Assembly: GCA_030019205.1 (NCBI GenBank)
Contig: JASEFH010000014.1
Coordinates: 1-64,000, forward strand
Direction of reading: 5' to 3'
DNA from: Methanomicrobiales archaeon
GTDB taxonomy: Archaea; Halobacteriota; Methanomicrobia; Methanomicrobiales; JACTUA01
DNA: 64,000 nt
Part shown: in pieces, positions 26,414 through 35,068 of the stretch
How the letters are laid out: the number at the start of each line of letters is the position of its first letter
Numbering within the stretch: the first letter of the stretch is position 1
Notes under the pieces: generated by a model
What the model was told of the DNA's origin: nothing
Seen by the model: only the letters and a program-made list of their open reading frames with translations
Databases searched by the model: none
Program-made: the position numbers and the translations under genes

Positions 26414-28678
26414 TCAGGTGCCGGCGGATCGCCCCTCCAGGCTCACGGTCAGCCCCTCGAGGAGCCGCACGGTCGCCGGTTTGTCAAGGGGCTGGTTGTC
26501 GTTGCCGCACTTGGGGGAGTAGATGCAGGACGGGCAGCCCCGTTCGCAGCGGCAGTCCAGCACGAGCTCCGCTGACATGCGGGCGATCTCGCCCAGGATC
26601 TCGTAGGCCTTCTCGGCGAGCCCGATGCCCCCCTCGACGCCGTCGTAGACGAAGACCGTCGGCTGACCCGTCCCGGGGTGGAACGTCGTCGAGACCCCGC
26701 CGATATCCCGGCGGTCGCACATCACGTGGAAGGGCAGCATCCCGATCAGGGCGTGCTCGATCCCGTGCAGTCCGCCCGCGAAGTCCATCCCCGCGGCGGC
26801 GAGTTCGAGACCTCTCTCCGCGGGGACGGTGAACCAGACCGCCGCCGTCTCGAAGCGCAGCGGCGGGAGGTCGAGCGGCTCCATCCCCACCACCTCGTCG
26901 TGGCGCATGATCTTGTAGCCCGTGTACTGCTCGGTGACTTCCACGAATCCGAACGAGAGGGAGGTGCCGTCCAGGTCCTCCCTCCTCTCCTCCCGCAGGA
27001 TGACCAGATCGACCGACTTCATCGGACGCGTGTAGTAATCGGCATCCGTCTCCCGCACCTGGATGTTGCGCCCCTCCCGGTCGAACTCCCGCACGATGTA
27101 GGAGTCGCCCTGGTGCAGAAGGATCGCTCCCGGATGGGCCTCGCGGAACGCCTGCGCCGTCCCCAGCGTCTCGAGCAGCCGCCCGTCGCAGCTCACGCGG
27201 AAGGTGTCCGCCGACACGCTGTCCAGCTTCACCGCGTCGACCGCCCTCCCCCGCCCGGCGTACACCCATCCGCGGGGGGTCTTCCGAAGCAGCCCGCAGC
27301 CTTCGAGCGCGGCGAGCGTCTCCTCGCCGCAGCCCGGGAAGAACTCCGCGTCCCGCTCGGGGCGGAGAGGGAGCTCCGACGCGGCGCAGAGTAGATGCCC
27401 GGCGACGATGTGGGGGTTCTTATCGTCCACGATCGCATGTTCGTGCGGCCGCCCGAAGAAGGACGCCGGGTGCCGCATGAAGTACTGGTCGAGAGGGTTC
27501 TCGAAGGCGACGAGCATCGCGATCGAGTCGTCCTGTCGGCGCCCGCCCCGCCCCGCCTGCTGCCAGACCGACATCATCGTGCCCGGATACCCCGAGATGA
27601 TCACCGCATCCAGCGAGCCGATATCGATCCCCAGCTCGAGTGCGTTGGTCGCCACCACCCCGCGGAGCTGGCCCGTCTTCAGGCGGTTCTCGATCTCCCG
27701 CCGCTCCGCGGGGAGGTAGCCCGCCCGGTACGCCGTCACCCAGCCGCTGCGGTCCCGGGGGAGCTCGTCCCGCGTCCACCGCGCGATCAGCTCCGCCATG
27801 CGGCGGGAGGTGGAGAAACAGAGCGTCTGGAGACCGGCGTGCATGCACGCCAGCAGGAGATCCCGCGTATGCAGGTGGGTGGAGCGCCCCCCGCCACCAT
27901 CGCTGCAGGGGTTGTAGAGGATGAACCGCTTCCGTCCCCGGGGCGCCCCGTCCCCGGAGACGGGGGAGAAGCGGAGGCCCGTCAGCCTCCCGGCGAACTC
28001 GACCGCGTTGGCCAGGGTGGCGGTGGAGAGGACGAACTGGGGATTGGAGCCGTAGAAGCGGCAGATCCGGCGGAGGCGGCGGATGAGGAGTGCGATGTTG
28101 GACCCGAAGACCCCGCGGTAGCGGTGCGCCTCGTCAACCACGACGTACTGCAGGTTCGAGAGGAAGCGGCTCCACTTGTGGTGCCAGGGGAGGATCTGAT
28201 GGAGCTCGTAGGGGTTGCTGATCACGATGCGGGCGATCTCCCGGATCCTCGGCCGCCGGGCGGCGGGGGTGTCCCCGTCGTAGACGGCAGCCCCCACGGG
28301 GATGCCCGAGAACTTCTCCAGCTCCTGGATCGCCTTGAGCTGGTCGTTTGCCAGCGCCTTGGTGGGGTAGAGGTAGAGGGCGGTCGCCTGCGGATCGGTG
28401 GCGAAGCGCTCCAGAATGGGCAGGCTGAAGGCCAGGGTCTTCCCCGAGGCGGTCGGCGTGGTGATGACGATGCTGGCCCCCTGGCGGATCAGGCGGATCG
28501 CCTGGCACTGGTGGCTGTAGAGGCGGATCCCCCGGCGGTCGAGGTAGGCCTGGAGCTCGGCGGGGAGATCAAGGGTTCCATACTCCCCCTCGCGCCCCGG
28601 CAGAACCTCGACGTGGGCGACGTGCCCCCGGAACCGCCGATCCCGCTGGAGCGTGCGGATGAGATCGTCAGTCGTCAT
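26414..28678 (-). CDS. DEAD/DEAH-box helicase with C-terminal zinc domain (MrfA/Hrq1-like)
   Basis: This 754-residue superfamily 2 helicase has motif I TPTASGKTLAF, motif II VVDEAHRYRG, motif III LSTATLAN and motif VI QQAGRGGRRQDD. The C-terminal DUF1998-type domain has four cysteines in CRCERGCPSC and SPKCGN. This architecture is that of YprA/MrfA in Bacillus and Hrq1 in fungi, DNA-repair helicases. The ATG at 28678 lies inside the upstream exonuclease gene (11-bp overlap). That pairing is the same as mrfA-mrfB of Bacillus, so a joint role in excising DNA damage is likely by analogy. Confidence 0.92.
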   Translation of the reverse strand: MTTDDLIRTLQRDRRFRGHVAHVEVLPGREGEYGTLDLPAELQAYLDRRGIRLYSHQCQAIRLIRQGASIVITTPTASGKTLAFSLPILERFATDPQATALYLYPTKALANDQLKAIQELEKFSGIPVGAAVYDGDTPAARRPRIREIARIVISNPYELHQILPWHHKWSRFLSNLQYVVVDEAHRYRGVFGSNIALLIRRLRRICRFYGSNPQFVLSTATLANAVEFAGRLTGLRFSPVSGDGAPRGRKRFILYNPCSDGGGGRSTHLHTRDLLLACMHAGLQTLCFSTSRRMAELIARWTRDELPRDRSGWVTAYRAGYLPAERREIENRLKTGQLRGVVATNALELGIDIGSLDAVIISGYPGTMMSVWQQAGRGGRRQDDSIAMLVAFENPLDQYFMRHPASFFGRPHEHAIVDDKNPHIVAGHLLCAASELPLRPERDAEFFPGCGEETLAALEGCGLLRKTPRGWVYAGRGRAVDAVKLDSVSADTFRVSCDGRLLETLGTAQAFREAHPGAILLHQGDSYIVREFDREGRNIQVRETDADYYTRPMKSVDLVILREERREDLDGTSLSFGFVEVTEQYTGYKIMRHDEVVGMEPLDLPPLRFETAAVWFTVPAERGLELAAAGMDFAGGLHGIEHALIGMLPFHVMCDRRDIGGVSTTFHPGTGQPTVFVYDGVEGGIGLAEKAYEILGEIARMSAELVLDCRCERGCPSCIYSPKCGNDNQPLDKPATVRLLEGLTVSLEGRSAGT

Positions 28679-29744
28679 GCATCGCCTCCAGGAGCCGCGC
28701 GTAGAGGCGGGCGAGGGTGACGACATCCTGGCGGTTGTGCTCGACGATCGGGATCAGCGGACCCGGGCTGCCCGTGCGGCGGTAGGCGTCGTAGAACTCC
28801 GGCACCATCTGGCTGGGCACGTCGTCTCCGCGCTGGTGGTTGAAGAGGTTCCGCTCCAGCGTCGCGAGGCGGCAGTCGGGCAGGCGGCCCTTCCACTGGC
28901 GGCGGGAGAAGTGGAGCATGTCGAAGTGCGGTCCGCAGGCGTCCATCGGGATCCCGTAGTACGCCGCCCGCTCCTGCAGGTAGGGGAGGTCGAAGGTCTT
29001 TCCGTTGAAGGTGACCAGCGCCCGGGCGCCGCCGTTCAGGTGGGCGAGCGCGGCGGCGAGGGCCGCCGGCTCCTCGGCGACGTCGCGGATCAGGTACTGG
29101 TGCACCGTCAGCCGCTCGCCCTCCAGCGCCCCCATCCCGATCAGGATGATCGGCCGCGAGAAGAGCCCGAGGGTCTCCAGGTCCAGGAAGACCATCTCCT
29201 CCGGGTCCAGCAGGCGGGACGTGTCCAGCATGCGGGGATGCGTGCGCCTCCGGGCCATCCACTGCACCAGGCCGCGCACGTCCCCGCCATCCAGCCGCTG
29301 CAGGAACGCCCGCGCGTCGCCGCGGAAGCGCGGGTGGCGCAGGAGATCCTCGATCGTGCGGTAGCCCCGCCCCTGCAACCGCCGGGCGGTGACGGGCCCG
29401 ATGCCGTGGATGAGCGTGAGATCGGAGAGGAGGCGTCTCCTGGGATCGCCCCGCCCGGGGAGCGAAAGCGGCGCGGTGTCCCGGGTCTGCAGGTGGTAGC
29501 ACCTCCCCGCCCCGTTCTCCACTTCATCCCCCGGCAGCGCATCCTCGAGTGATCCTCCGGCCCATTCCCGGATCAGGTCGTCCCTCAGGCGACGGGCCGC
29601 GTTGTAGCTGCTCTCGTAGAGGAACGAGTCCGAGAGACTGGTGCGGAATACGCTCCCGTCACGGACCACCGCGTACTCCTGCAGAGCTTCGATCCTCTCC
29701 TGCCACCGCCGGCTGATGCGATCGGGGGACGGGAAGCTCCGCAT
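28668..29744 (-). CDS. Ribonuclease H-like 3'-5' exonuclease (MrfB/YprB-like) with HhH motif
   Basis: This is a 358-residue protein. The middle has a helix-hairpin-helix DNA-binding segment, LIHGIGPVTARRLQGRGYRT. The C-terminal half is a DnaQ-like fold: DxE in MVFLDLETLGLFS, the second acidic residue in VTFNGKTFDLPYL, and EHNRQDVVTLARL with the last aspartate. YprB/MrfB has this domain. I chose the ATG at 29744 over a GTG at 29750, but neither has a good ribosome binding site. It overlaps the helicase gene and is transcribed first. Confidence 0.9.
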   Translation of the reverse strand: MRSFPSPDRISRRWQERIEALQEYAVVRDGSVFRTSLSDSFLYESSYNAARRLRDDLIREWAGGSLEDALPGDEVENGAGRCYHLQTRDTAPLSLPGRGDPRRRLLSDLTLIHGIGPVTARRLQGRGYRTIEDLLRHPRFRGDARAFLQRLDGGDVRGLVQWMARRRTHPRMLDTSRLLDPEEMVFLDLETLGLFSRPIILIGMGALEGERLTVHQYLIRDVAEEPAALAAALAHLNGGARALVTFNGKTFDLPYLQERAAYYGIPMDACGPHFDMLHFSRRQWKGRLPDCRLATLERNLFNHQRGDDVPSQMVPEFYDAYRRTGSPGPLIPIVEHNRQDVVTLARLYARLLEAMHDD

Positions 29745-29876
29745 GGCCACAGGTTCCGGTGCTACCCGCTCCCTACTTGTAGGTGCGGGCTGTGGAGCGA
29801 AAGTATCGGATCGGTCACCGCGGATACTGCCGTGCGAGGGGCTGTGTCAGCGTGGAGGCGTGAGGATCCCGCGCGA

Positions 29877-30374
29877 TCAGGCGCTCCTGCGCGCGATGTT
29901 CATCTGGCAGTGATCCTCGCCCAGGCACATCCCGCTCCGGAACTGGAGCGCATACGCCGGGTTCATGCCTTCCACCGCCGCCGAAGCGAAGGCCCTGCAG
30001 GACGTGCATGCCCGTTCCGGCTCCCCGCCCATCTCCCGCGTGCAGTTCAGGAGCGGGCACTCCAGCGTGTATACCACCGCCACGTCGTCGGACGACCGCA
30101 TGAGCCGGGTCTCGAATTCCGGGCCGTAGACGACGCGGGATATGGCTCTCAGCGCCTCGGCGATCTCCCGCGCGTTCCTGACGGGCATGCCAAAGGCGCT
30201 GGCGTAGACTCCCGCGTCCGCCCCCCGCTCCCGCCATATCCGCTCCACGATGCCCGCGTACTGCTCGCCGAGCGCCGTCTCGAGGGCCATCTCGTAGCCC
30301 ATGGTCAGCGCGGAGACGGATCTGGTCGCGATCCTCCAGCGGGCCTCGATCGGTATCCTTTCGGTATCTGCCAT
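29877..30374 (-). CDS. Cys-rich protein, possibly a methanogen output-type or ATC-hydrolase-like domain
   Basis: This 165-residue soluble protein has six cysteines in its C-terminal half (C106, C111, C123, C126, C150, C156), arranged as CPLLNC, CTSC and CLGEDHC. This resembles domains I recall as L-2-amino-thiazoline-4-carboxylate hydrolase-like and the methanogen output domain MetOD1, both with Cys near a C-terminal strand. Neither assignment is certain. The spacing suggests bound metal. GAGGAGG precedes the ATG at 30374. It stands alone, 132 bp after the exonuclease gene's start. Confidence 0.6.
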   Translation of the reverse strand: MADTERIPIEARWRIATRSVSALTMGYEMALETALGEQYAGIVERIWRERGADAGVYASAFGMPVRNAREIAEALRAISRVVYGPEFETRLMRSSDDVAVVYTLECPLLNCTREMGGEPERACTSCRAFASAAVEGMNPAYALQFRSGMCLGEDHCQMNIARRSA

Positions 30375-30710
30375 TCTCCTCCTCTCCAGAAGCGACGCAG
30401 TCTCCCTGCCCTTCCCGCAGATCCGGCGGCTCCCTGCTGCAGCCCGATGCGAGTCCTGCGGCAGAAGAGTCGCCCGGCCCCTCCTGTTCGGGGCAGAGGG
30501 GTCTGCACCGCAAGTACCTCCTCCATGGTTATATACATTCCCTATGCATTCCCCGCGGCGGGAACCCTCCGCGGACAGCAGCGTTTCCCCGTCGCTGCCG
30601 GGAACCCGTCCTGCCGCTGGCGACAGGGAACAGGGTCATGGAAAACACTCTTAAATGAGAAGTGCAATTGTGGCCTGACTCCGCCGCAGCAGTGCGGACG
30701 AGGGATGCGG
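30375..30710. other. Divergent intergenic region
   Basis: This separates the Cys-rich protein gene (minus) from the transglutaminase-like lipoprotein gene (plus). GGTTATATACATT near 30526-30538 is a good TATA box in either direction. CTCTTAAATGAG near 30648-30659, about 55 nt before the lipoprotein ATG, is the closer candidate for the plus gene. No gene is supported. Confidence 0.45.
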
Positions 30711-31712
30711 ATGGCAGAGAGCGTGCAGACACTCGCGGTACTGGCGTTTCTGGTCCTGATCGCCGCTGCTGGCTGCACCCTGGCTGTTCCGTATCCCGCG
30801 CAGCGGGTCGTCTACCCGGCGGTCGTTCCGCTCGAGACGGGCAGCATCCAGGTCCCGCCGTTCTCCTTCTCCTACGGCGATTCGATCGAGAGCATCGTCC
30901 TTCCCATCGACGCGTCCGTGTACTTCGGGGCGAAGTACACGGACAAGAATGCGACCCTCTACGGTTCGGTGGAGAAGCAGGACTGGCTGCCGGGCTACTA
31001 CGCGGCGTTCATGTTCGATCCAGCCCAGGAGGAGTTCTTCTCGGGCATGATCGGCCAGATGCGCGGGATCCGGGATCGGAAGGCCCTGGACGGGGACGAG
31101 TACCTGGAGGTGATGACGGCGTTCGCCCAGTCGATACCCTACAGGACCGACAACCAGGACAGCCCGCCCCGCTACCCCATCGAGACGTTCGCGGACAGGG
31201 GCGGGGACTGCGACGACAAGAGCCTGCTGCTCGCCGGGCTGCTGGCCCGGGAGGGCTACAACGTCTCGCTCTTCTACTTCGAGCCTGAAGAGCATATGGC
31301 GGTGGGGGTCGCCGGGCCCGGCTGCAGCTACCGGGGCATCCCCTATGCCTACATCGAGACGACCCAGAGTTCTCCTGTCGGCGTCTCCCCGCGGACGCTG
31401 GCGGGAGGCATCCCGCTGGACTCGGAACCCCTCGTCATCCGCGTGGGGAACGGGAGCGCCGTCTACGGGAGGTGCGGGGAGATCCGGCATATCGAGGCCG
31501 GCCTTTCGGCATCCCGGGACCGTCTCGACGCGCTGGCATCGGAGATCGCACTCGCGGAGGCGGAGCTGCCCTCCCTCCTCGCGGGCGGCAACCTGAGCGG
31601 GTATCTCTCCGGCATCTCCCGGTACAACGCCCTCCTCGGCGAATACAGCGAACTCGTGAAGGGACAGGCGGGTATTTGGCGCCGCGGCACGGAGGGGGGC
31701 GCCCCTCGGTGA
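30711..31712 (+). CDS. Transglutaminase-like lipoprotein
   Basis: This 333-residue exported protein has an N-terminal hydrophobic segment ending in AAAGC (residues about 19-23), a lipobox. The middle has FADRGGDCDDKSLLLAGLL, in which the Cys after GGD is the nucleophile position of transglutaminase/papain-like folds, and then PEEHMAVGV carries the histidine. The C-terminal 70 residues look like a coiled coil (SRDRLDALASEIALAEAELP). It may be a surface-anchored peptidase or cross-linking enzyme. The ATG at 30711 has GAGGG 5 nt upstream, better than the ATG at 30705. Confidence 0.75.
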   Translation: MAESVQTLAVLAFLVLIAAAGCTLAVPYPAQRVVYPAVVPLETGSIQVPPFSFSYGDSIESIVLPIDASVYFGAKYTDKNATLYGSVEKQDWLPGYYAAFMFDPAQEEFFSGMIGQMRGIRDRKALDGDEYLEVMTAFAQSIPYRTDNQDSPPRYPIETFADRGGDCDDKSLLLAGLLAREGYNVSLFYFEPEEHMAVGVAGPGCSYRGIPYAYIETTQSSPVGVSPRTLAGGIPLDSEPLVIRVGNGSAVYGRCGEIRHIEAGLSASRDRLDALASEIALAEAELPSLLAGGNLSGYLSGISRYNALLGEYSELVKGQAGIWRRGTEGGAPR

Positions 31713-31814
31713 GACAAAGGCAGCCAGCCGCCTTCATGTCTCAGAGACCAGGTCCATCCTGGCGTTTCCGGGGGTGTGCAGCCCCCCCTCTCCGCCATCA
31801 GAGGGAGGATCCCC

Positions 31815-32717
31815 TCACCCCACCACCAGAAGGTTCGCGAGACATACCAGGCTGCCGAACCAGATGAACTGACCGTCGGCCATCAGGTCGCATACGACCT
31901 TGGTGAGGTTGATCCTCTCAAAGGAGAAGATGTAGACCTGGGCGTAGAGCATGGCGATGACCAGCAGGATGGTATGCATGATCGGCATGACAGCCAGACT
32001 GATCCAGAGGATGACGATGCCGAAGAGGGCATTCAGGAGCGTGAGCAGCAGCCGGGTCCTCTGCAACCCGAGCAGGACGGCGACTGTCCTGACACCGGAT
32101 GCCGCATCGCCATCGATATCACGCATATCGAAGAGAGTTGTGTTGATGAACACGAGGGAGAAGAAGAACATGCCCACGACGAGGGTCACGAGCGTGGGTT
32201 CGGCGCCGAAGGCATAGACGGGCAGGAGTGTCGGCGGGGCTGACCAGGCGATCGCCACCGTGAGATTCTTGACAAGCGGTATCTCCTTCAGTCTCCGGTA
32301 CGGCAGCGACTTCGGCAGGACAGGAACGCTGTAGAGAATGCCGCTCATCAGGGGGATGGCCGCAACCGCCGCCGTCAGCAGCCCGTGGAATCCGGCAAGA
32401 ACGCAGGCGAGAAGGTATCCGAGCAGCGAGGTCCAGAAGAGGGGCTTCTCGTACTTCTTCGTGAAGGCATACCGCTGCAGGTGGTTGATCGAATCCTCCT
32501 GCTCGTCCGTTTTGCGGTTCATGTTGTAGACCGAAAACGTTATAATGAACCCGATGCCAAATAGGGTGAAACTGAACGGCATTCCCTGGAACATAGACGA
32601 GACGTATACCATCGCCCCGGCGGCGATGGACAGGTATACGGAGCTGTACATCAGAAGATCCAGGACATCCCAGAGAGCGAAGGAGGTCCTGGGTGTAGAG
32701 TACGCTTCGACAGGCAT
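31815..32717 (-). CDS. UbiA-family prenyltransferase
   Basis: This 300-residue membrane protein has about eight helices. The first Asp-rich loop is NMNRKTDEQED and the second DMRDIDGDAASGVRTVAVLLG, the two metal-diphosphate motifs of the UbiA superfamily. The first lacks the usual Asp after Asn (NM rather than ND). The substrate cannot be told from sequence. Archaeal members make digeranylgeranylglyceryl phosphate or prenylate quinone-like or heme-type compounds. The longer linker and lack of lipid-synthesis neighbours argue against the core DGGGP synthase. Monocistronic. Confidence 0.85.
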   Translation of the reverse strand: MPVEAYSTPRTSFALWDVLDLLMYSSVYLSIAAGAMVYVSSMFQGMPFSFTLFGIGFIITFSVYNMNRKTDEQEDSINHLQRYAFTKKYEKPLFWTSLLGYLLACVLAGFHGLLTAAVAAIPLMSGILYSVPVLPKSLPYRRLKEIPLVKNLTVAIAWSAPPTLLPVYAFGAEPTLVTLVVGMFFFSLVFINTTLFDMRDIDGDAASGVRTVAVLLGLQRTRLLLTLLNALFGIVILWISLAVMPIMHTILLVIAMLYAQVYIFSFERINLTKVVCDLMADGQFIWFGSLVCLANLLVVG

Positions 32718-32923
32718 GCATGTATTTTAAACTATGGGAATAACATTCATTCCGATCAATAATATTCATCGGAGCGATGAATCTTCGTTATCGTGAAAAA
32801 TTTACACCGAGACTCCGTACAATTCTTCTGTACGTTAAAAATTGCCTCCCGAGTGAAGATGCATCTGTCCGGTGGTGCGAAACCGAAAAATATCCAGTTC
32901 ACATGATGCAGCGAGGATCGTGC

Positions 32924-33433
32924 ATGGAAGAGTGCAGCCCGAGCCGCATGGGAGAACTCCTCATGGAGATGCTCCTGGTTCATATGGCCTGCAGTTCACG
33001 GGCAAACAGAAAGACAGGCATAGCACCGCTCTACAAGAGGTTGCTGGAAACCTATGGGATAACGGTGAACGTGCTGGAAGTGGACCTGCTGGAGCTCAGA
33101 AGGGAAGGGAACAAGATACAGCATCAGGGTACATTCAAAATCGATCTCGTCAGGAACGTCGGCGTAGAGGGGAGAGTTCGATCGGAAGGCCGTTTCACGG
33201 CGATATTCAACGAGGGCGGCGCAATCCGAATAGAATACGAGGGAGACAACTTCAGGATGGTATCCTCCATTGCGAACGTTGGTACAGAAACCGGCAATAT
33301 CGTCTACCAGATCAGCGAAGTGACCTCCGCCTACGGAAAGTCGCCATTTGACTCGCTTGCGCTCGAGAGAGCGGATGCATGCCCGGAATGCGATGCCGGA
33401 GGGGACAGCGTCCTCCATCCGGATCGTGCCTAG
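32924..33433 (+). CDS. Hypothetical protein
   Basis: This 169-residue soluble protein from the ATG at 32924 is preceded by GAGG 7 nt upstream. The open frame extends back to 32777, but that extension has poor protein character. A GTTAAAAATTG box near 32836 would fit transcription starting before 32924. The N-terminal half is helical (GELLMEMLLVHMACSSRANR) and the C-terminal half is predicted mostly strand. No family recognised. It converges on the broken regulator gene, overlapping its far end by 4 bp. A CPEC pair sits near the C-terminus. Confidence 0.6.
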   Translation: MEECSPSRMGELLMEMLLVHMACSSRANRKTGIAPLYKRLLETYGITVNVLEVDLLELRREGNKIQHQGTFKIDLVRNVGVEGRVRSEGRFTAIFNEGGAIRIEYEGDNFRMVSSIANVGTETGNIVYQISEVTSAYGKSPFDSLALERADACPECDAGGDSVLHPDRA

Positions 33434-34242
33434 GCCGAGAACCGACGGGACCTCTCCTTGAAATAGTTGAACAGATCCTGTGCCCAGCGAATGGCATCCG
33501 GATCGAAGCTGAAGAGGTCCGTCGTCGTATCGTAGGCAATGCCATCCGGTTTGTAGAGACCCAGGGACAGCCCCTTATCCGTCACCGTAAGCCCCACCTT
33601 CAGGGGACTCTCCAGGATATAGAGTCTTCCGTTCGGATACTTCTGGAACTCCTGCATGCTTTCTGCATACGGTTCCTAGAGGAACTTGTTTGCCAGATCC
33701 GCACTGACGATGATCTCCACGGGGATGCCTGCCCTCACCTTGGCGGCGATCGCCTCGAAATGGCCCGCGCTCGTCACGGGGGAGAGGATCGATATGCGGC
33801 TGCCCTCCGTTACCAGCTGAATGAAATGTGCATAGACGTTGAACAGGTCCACGTTGGTATCTGCAATCACCTGTGCATTGTACAAGTCCCCGAGCCTCTG
33901 GAGAAACGGCAGGGGGATCCCCTCCAGGTGGTGGGAGGTCCAGAAGTCGCGGTGCCGTTTGATCGCCGCACCGGAAAGGATCAGGCTCTGCATCTTGCCC
34001 TCTACGATCCGCCCCAGAGGCGTCAGCCGGTACTCGTGCTCCACGGCTTCGATAAAGCGGCTGGACTCCAGTTTGCGGATCTTGGGAAGAAGAGCCTGCG
34101 ACGTGCTCCCCGTTATGGTTCGGAGGTCGGCAAGGGTCTTGTTCCCCTCCCCGAGTGAGAGCATGATCTGGATCTGCAGACGAGAGCGGAATACCGACTG
34201 GATCTCGCTTCCTGTTCTGTTGTAGATCTCAACGGGGTTCAT
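33430..34242 (-). pseudogene. FilR1/DUF1724-type winged-helix regulator with in-frame TAG
   Basis: The full frame is 271 codons and resembles the HTH-plus-DUF1724 regulators common in methanogens. The N-terminal winged helix has LGEGNKTLADLRTITGSTSQ and LLPKIRKLESSRFIEAVEHE, followed by an alpha/beta domain with GSRISILSPVTSAGHFEAI. Codon 189 (33678-33676 on the minus strand) is TAG. The same frame continues 81 codons through YPNGRLYILES, VGLTVTDKGLSLGLY and a typical end, FNYFKERSRRFSA. Either the gene is inactivated, or a 188-residue protein lacking the last domain strands is made. The ATG at 34242 has GGGAGAG upstream. Confidence 0.75.
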
Positions 34243-34420
34243 CGGACTCTCCCTGACCCTCTGGTCTTCAGTGTAGTATTGCTCAATAAGGTAATTAATA
34301 TTAATCAATCCAGCGAATCGCAGCGGTTGCTCTGAACCGGTCAGGCTCTTTCGCGTTCTCCGTCCCGGTTCCTGCCGGCGACGATCAGGTTCATCCTCCC
34401 GGGCGGCCTAACTCTCCTGC

Positions 34421-35068
34421 ATGATCGCCATCCTCCAGCACGGGCCGGAAGAGCCTCCCGCTCTCATCCAGGAGATCCTGCGGGAGCGGGGAGAACTGCA
34501 TGCGTGCATCCCGCTCTACGATACGAACGAGGTTCCCGCCCTCGATGCCGGCGGCGTGATCGTCCTGGGCGGGCAGATGAGCGCGAACGACGAGCAGGAT
34601 CATCCCTTCCTGAAGCCGGAGAAGGAGCTCATCCGGGACTGCGTCCGCAGCGGCAGGGCGGTGCTCGGGGTATGCCTGGGTGCCCAGCTGATTGCAGGCG
34701 CCGCGGGAGCACGGGTGTACGGCGGAACACGGGAGGCGGGGTGGAGAGCGGTGGAGCGGGTCGGGGCGGACGCCTTCGCCGTCCCGGAGCGCTGCATGGT
34801 CTTCGAATGGCATTGCGAGACCTTCGATCTTCCGCAGGGTGCACGCCTGCTCTACCGCGGCAGTGCCGTCGGGAACCAGGCGTTCACCCTTGGATCCGCG
34901 ATCGGGGTTCAGTTCCACATGGAGGTGACGGGAGACCTCATCCGGCGGTGGATCCGTGATCTCAAGCCGGGCGAGCGCGATGCCATCCTGCGAGAGACGG
35001 AGCGGTACCTGCAGCAGAGCCAGGATCTCTGCAGGAAGTTCGTGGATGCGTTCATACGGAGGTGTTGA
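34421..35068 (+). CDS. Class I glutamine amidotransferase
   Basis: This 215-residue GATase has the nucleophile Cys in GVCLGAQLIAG and the catalytic His in GVQFHMEVTGDL. VIVLGGQMSANDEQDHPFL near residues 45-63 matches stand-alone GMP-synthase-like amidotransferases. It would release ammonia from glutamine or act as a gamma-glutamyl hydrolase. No synthase partner is adjacent, so the substrate is unknown. The 3' end overlaps the HAD gene by 7 bp, suggesting an operon of two. Confidence 0.88.
   Translation: MIAILQHGPEEPPALIQEILRERGELHACIPLYDTNEVPALDAGGVIVLGGQMSANDEQDHPFLKPEKELIRDCVRSGRAVLGVCLGAQLIAGAAGARVYGGTREAGWRAVERVGADAFAVPERCMVFEWHCETFDLPQGARLLYRGSAVGNQAFTLGSAIGVQFHMEVTGDLIRRWIRDLKPGERDAILRETERYLQQSQDLCRKFVDAFIRRC

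Noticed and set aside
33430-34242. UAG recoded as pyrrolysine in the regulator and transposase genes
   Set aside because: TAG is the stop of many normal genes here (for example at 38910, 47928, 55343 and 60330), no pyl genes are visible, and neither protein is a methylamine methyltransferase.
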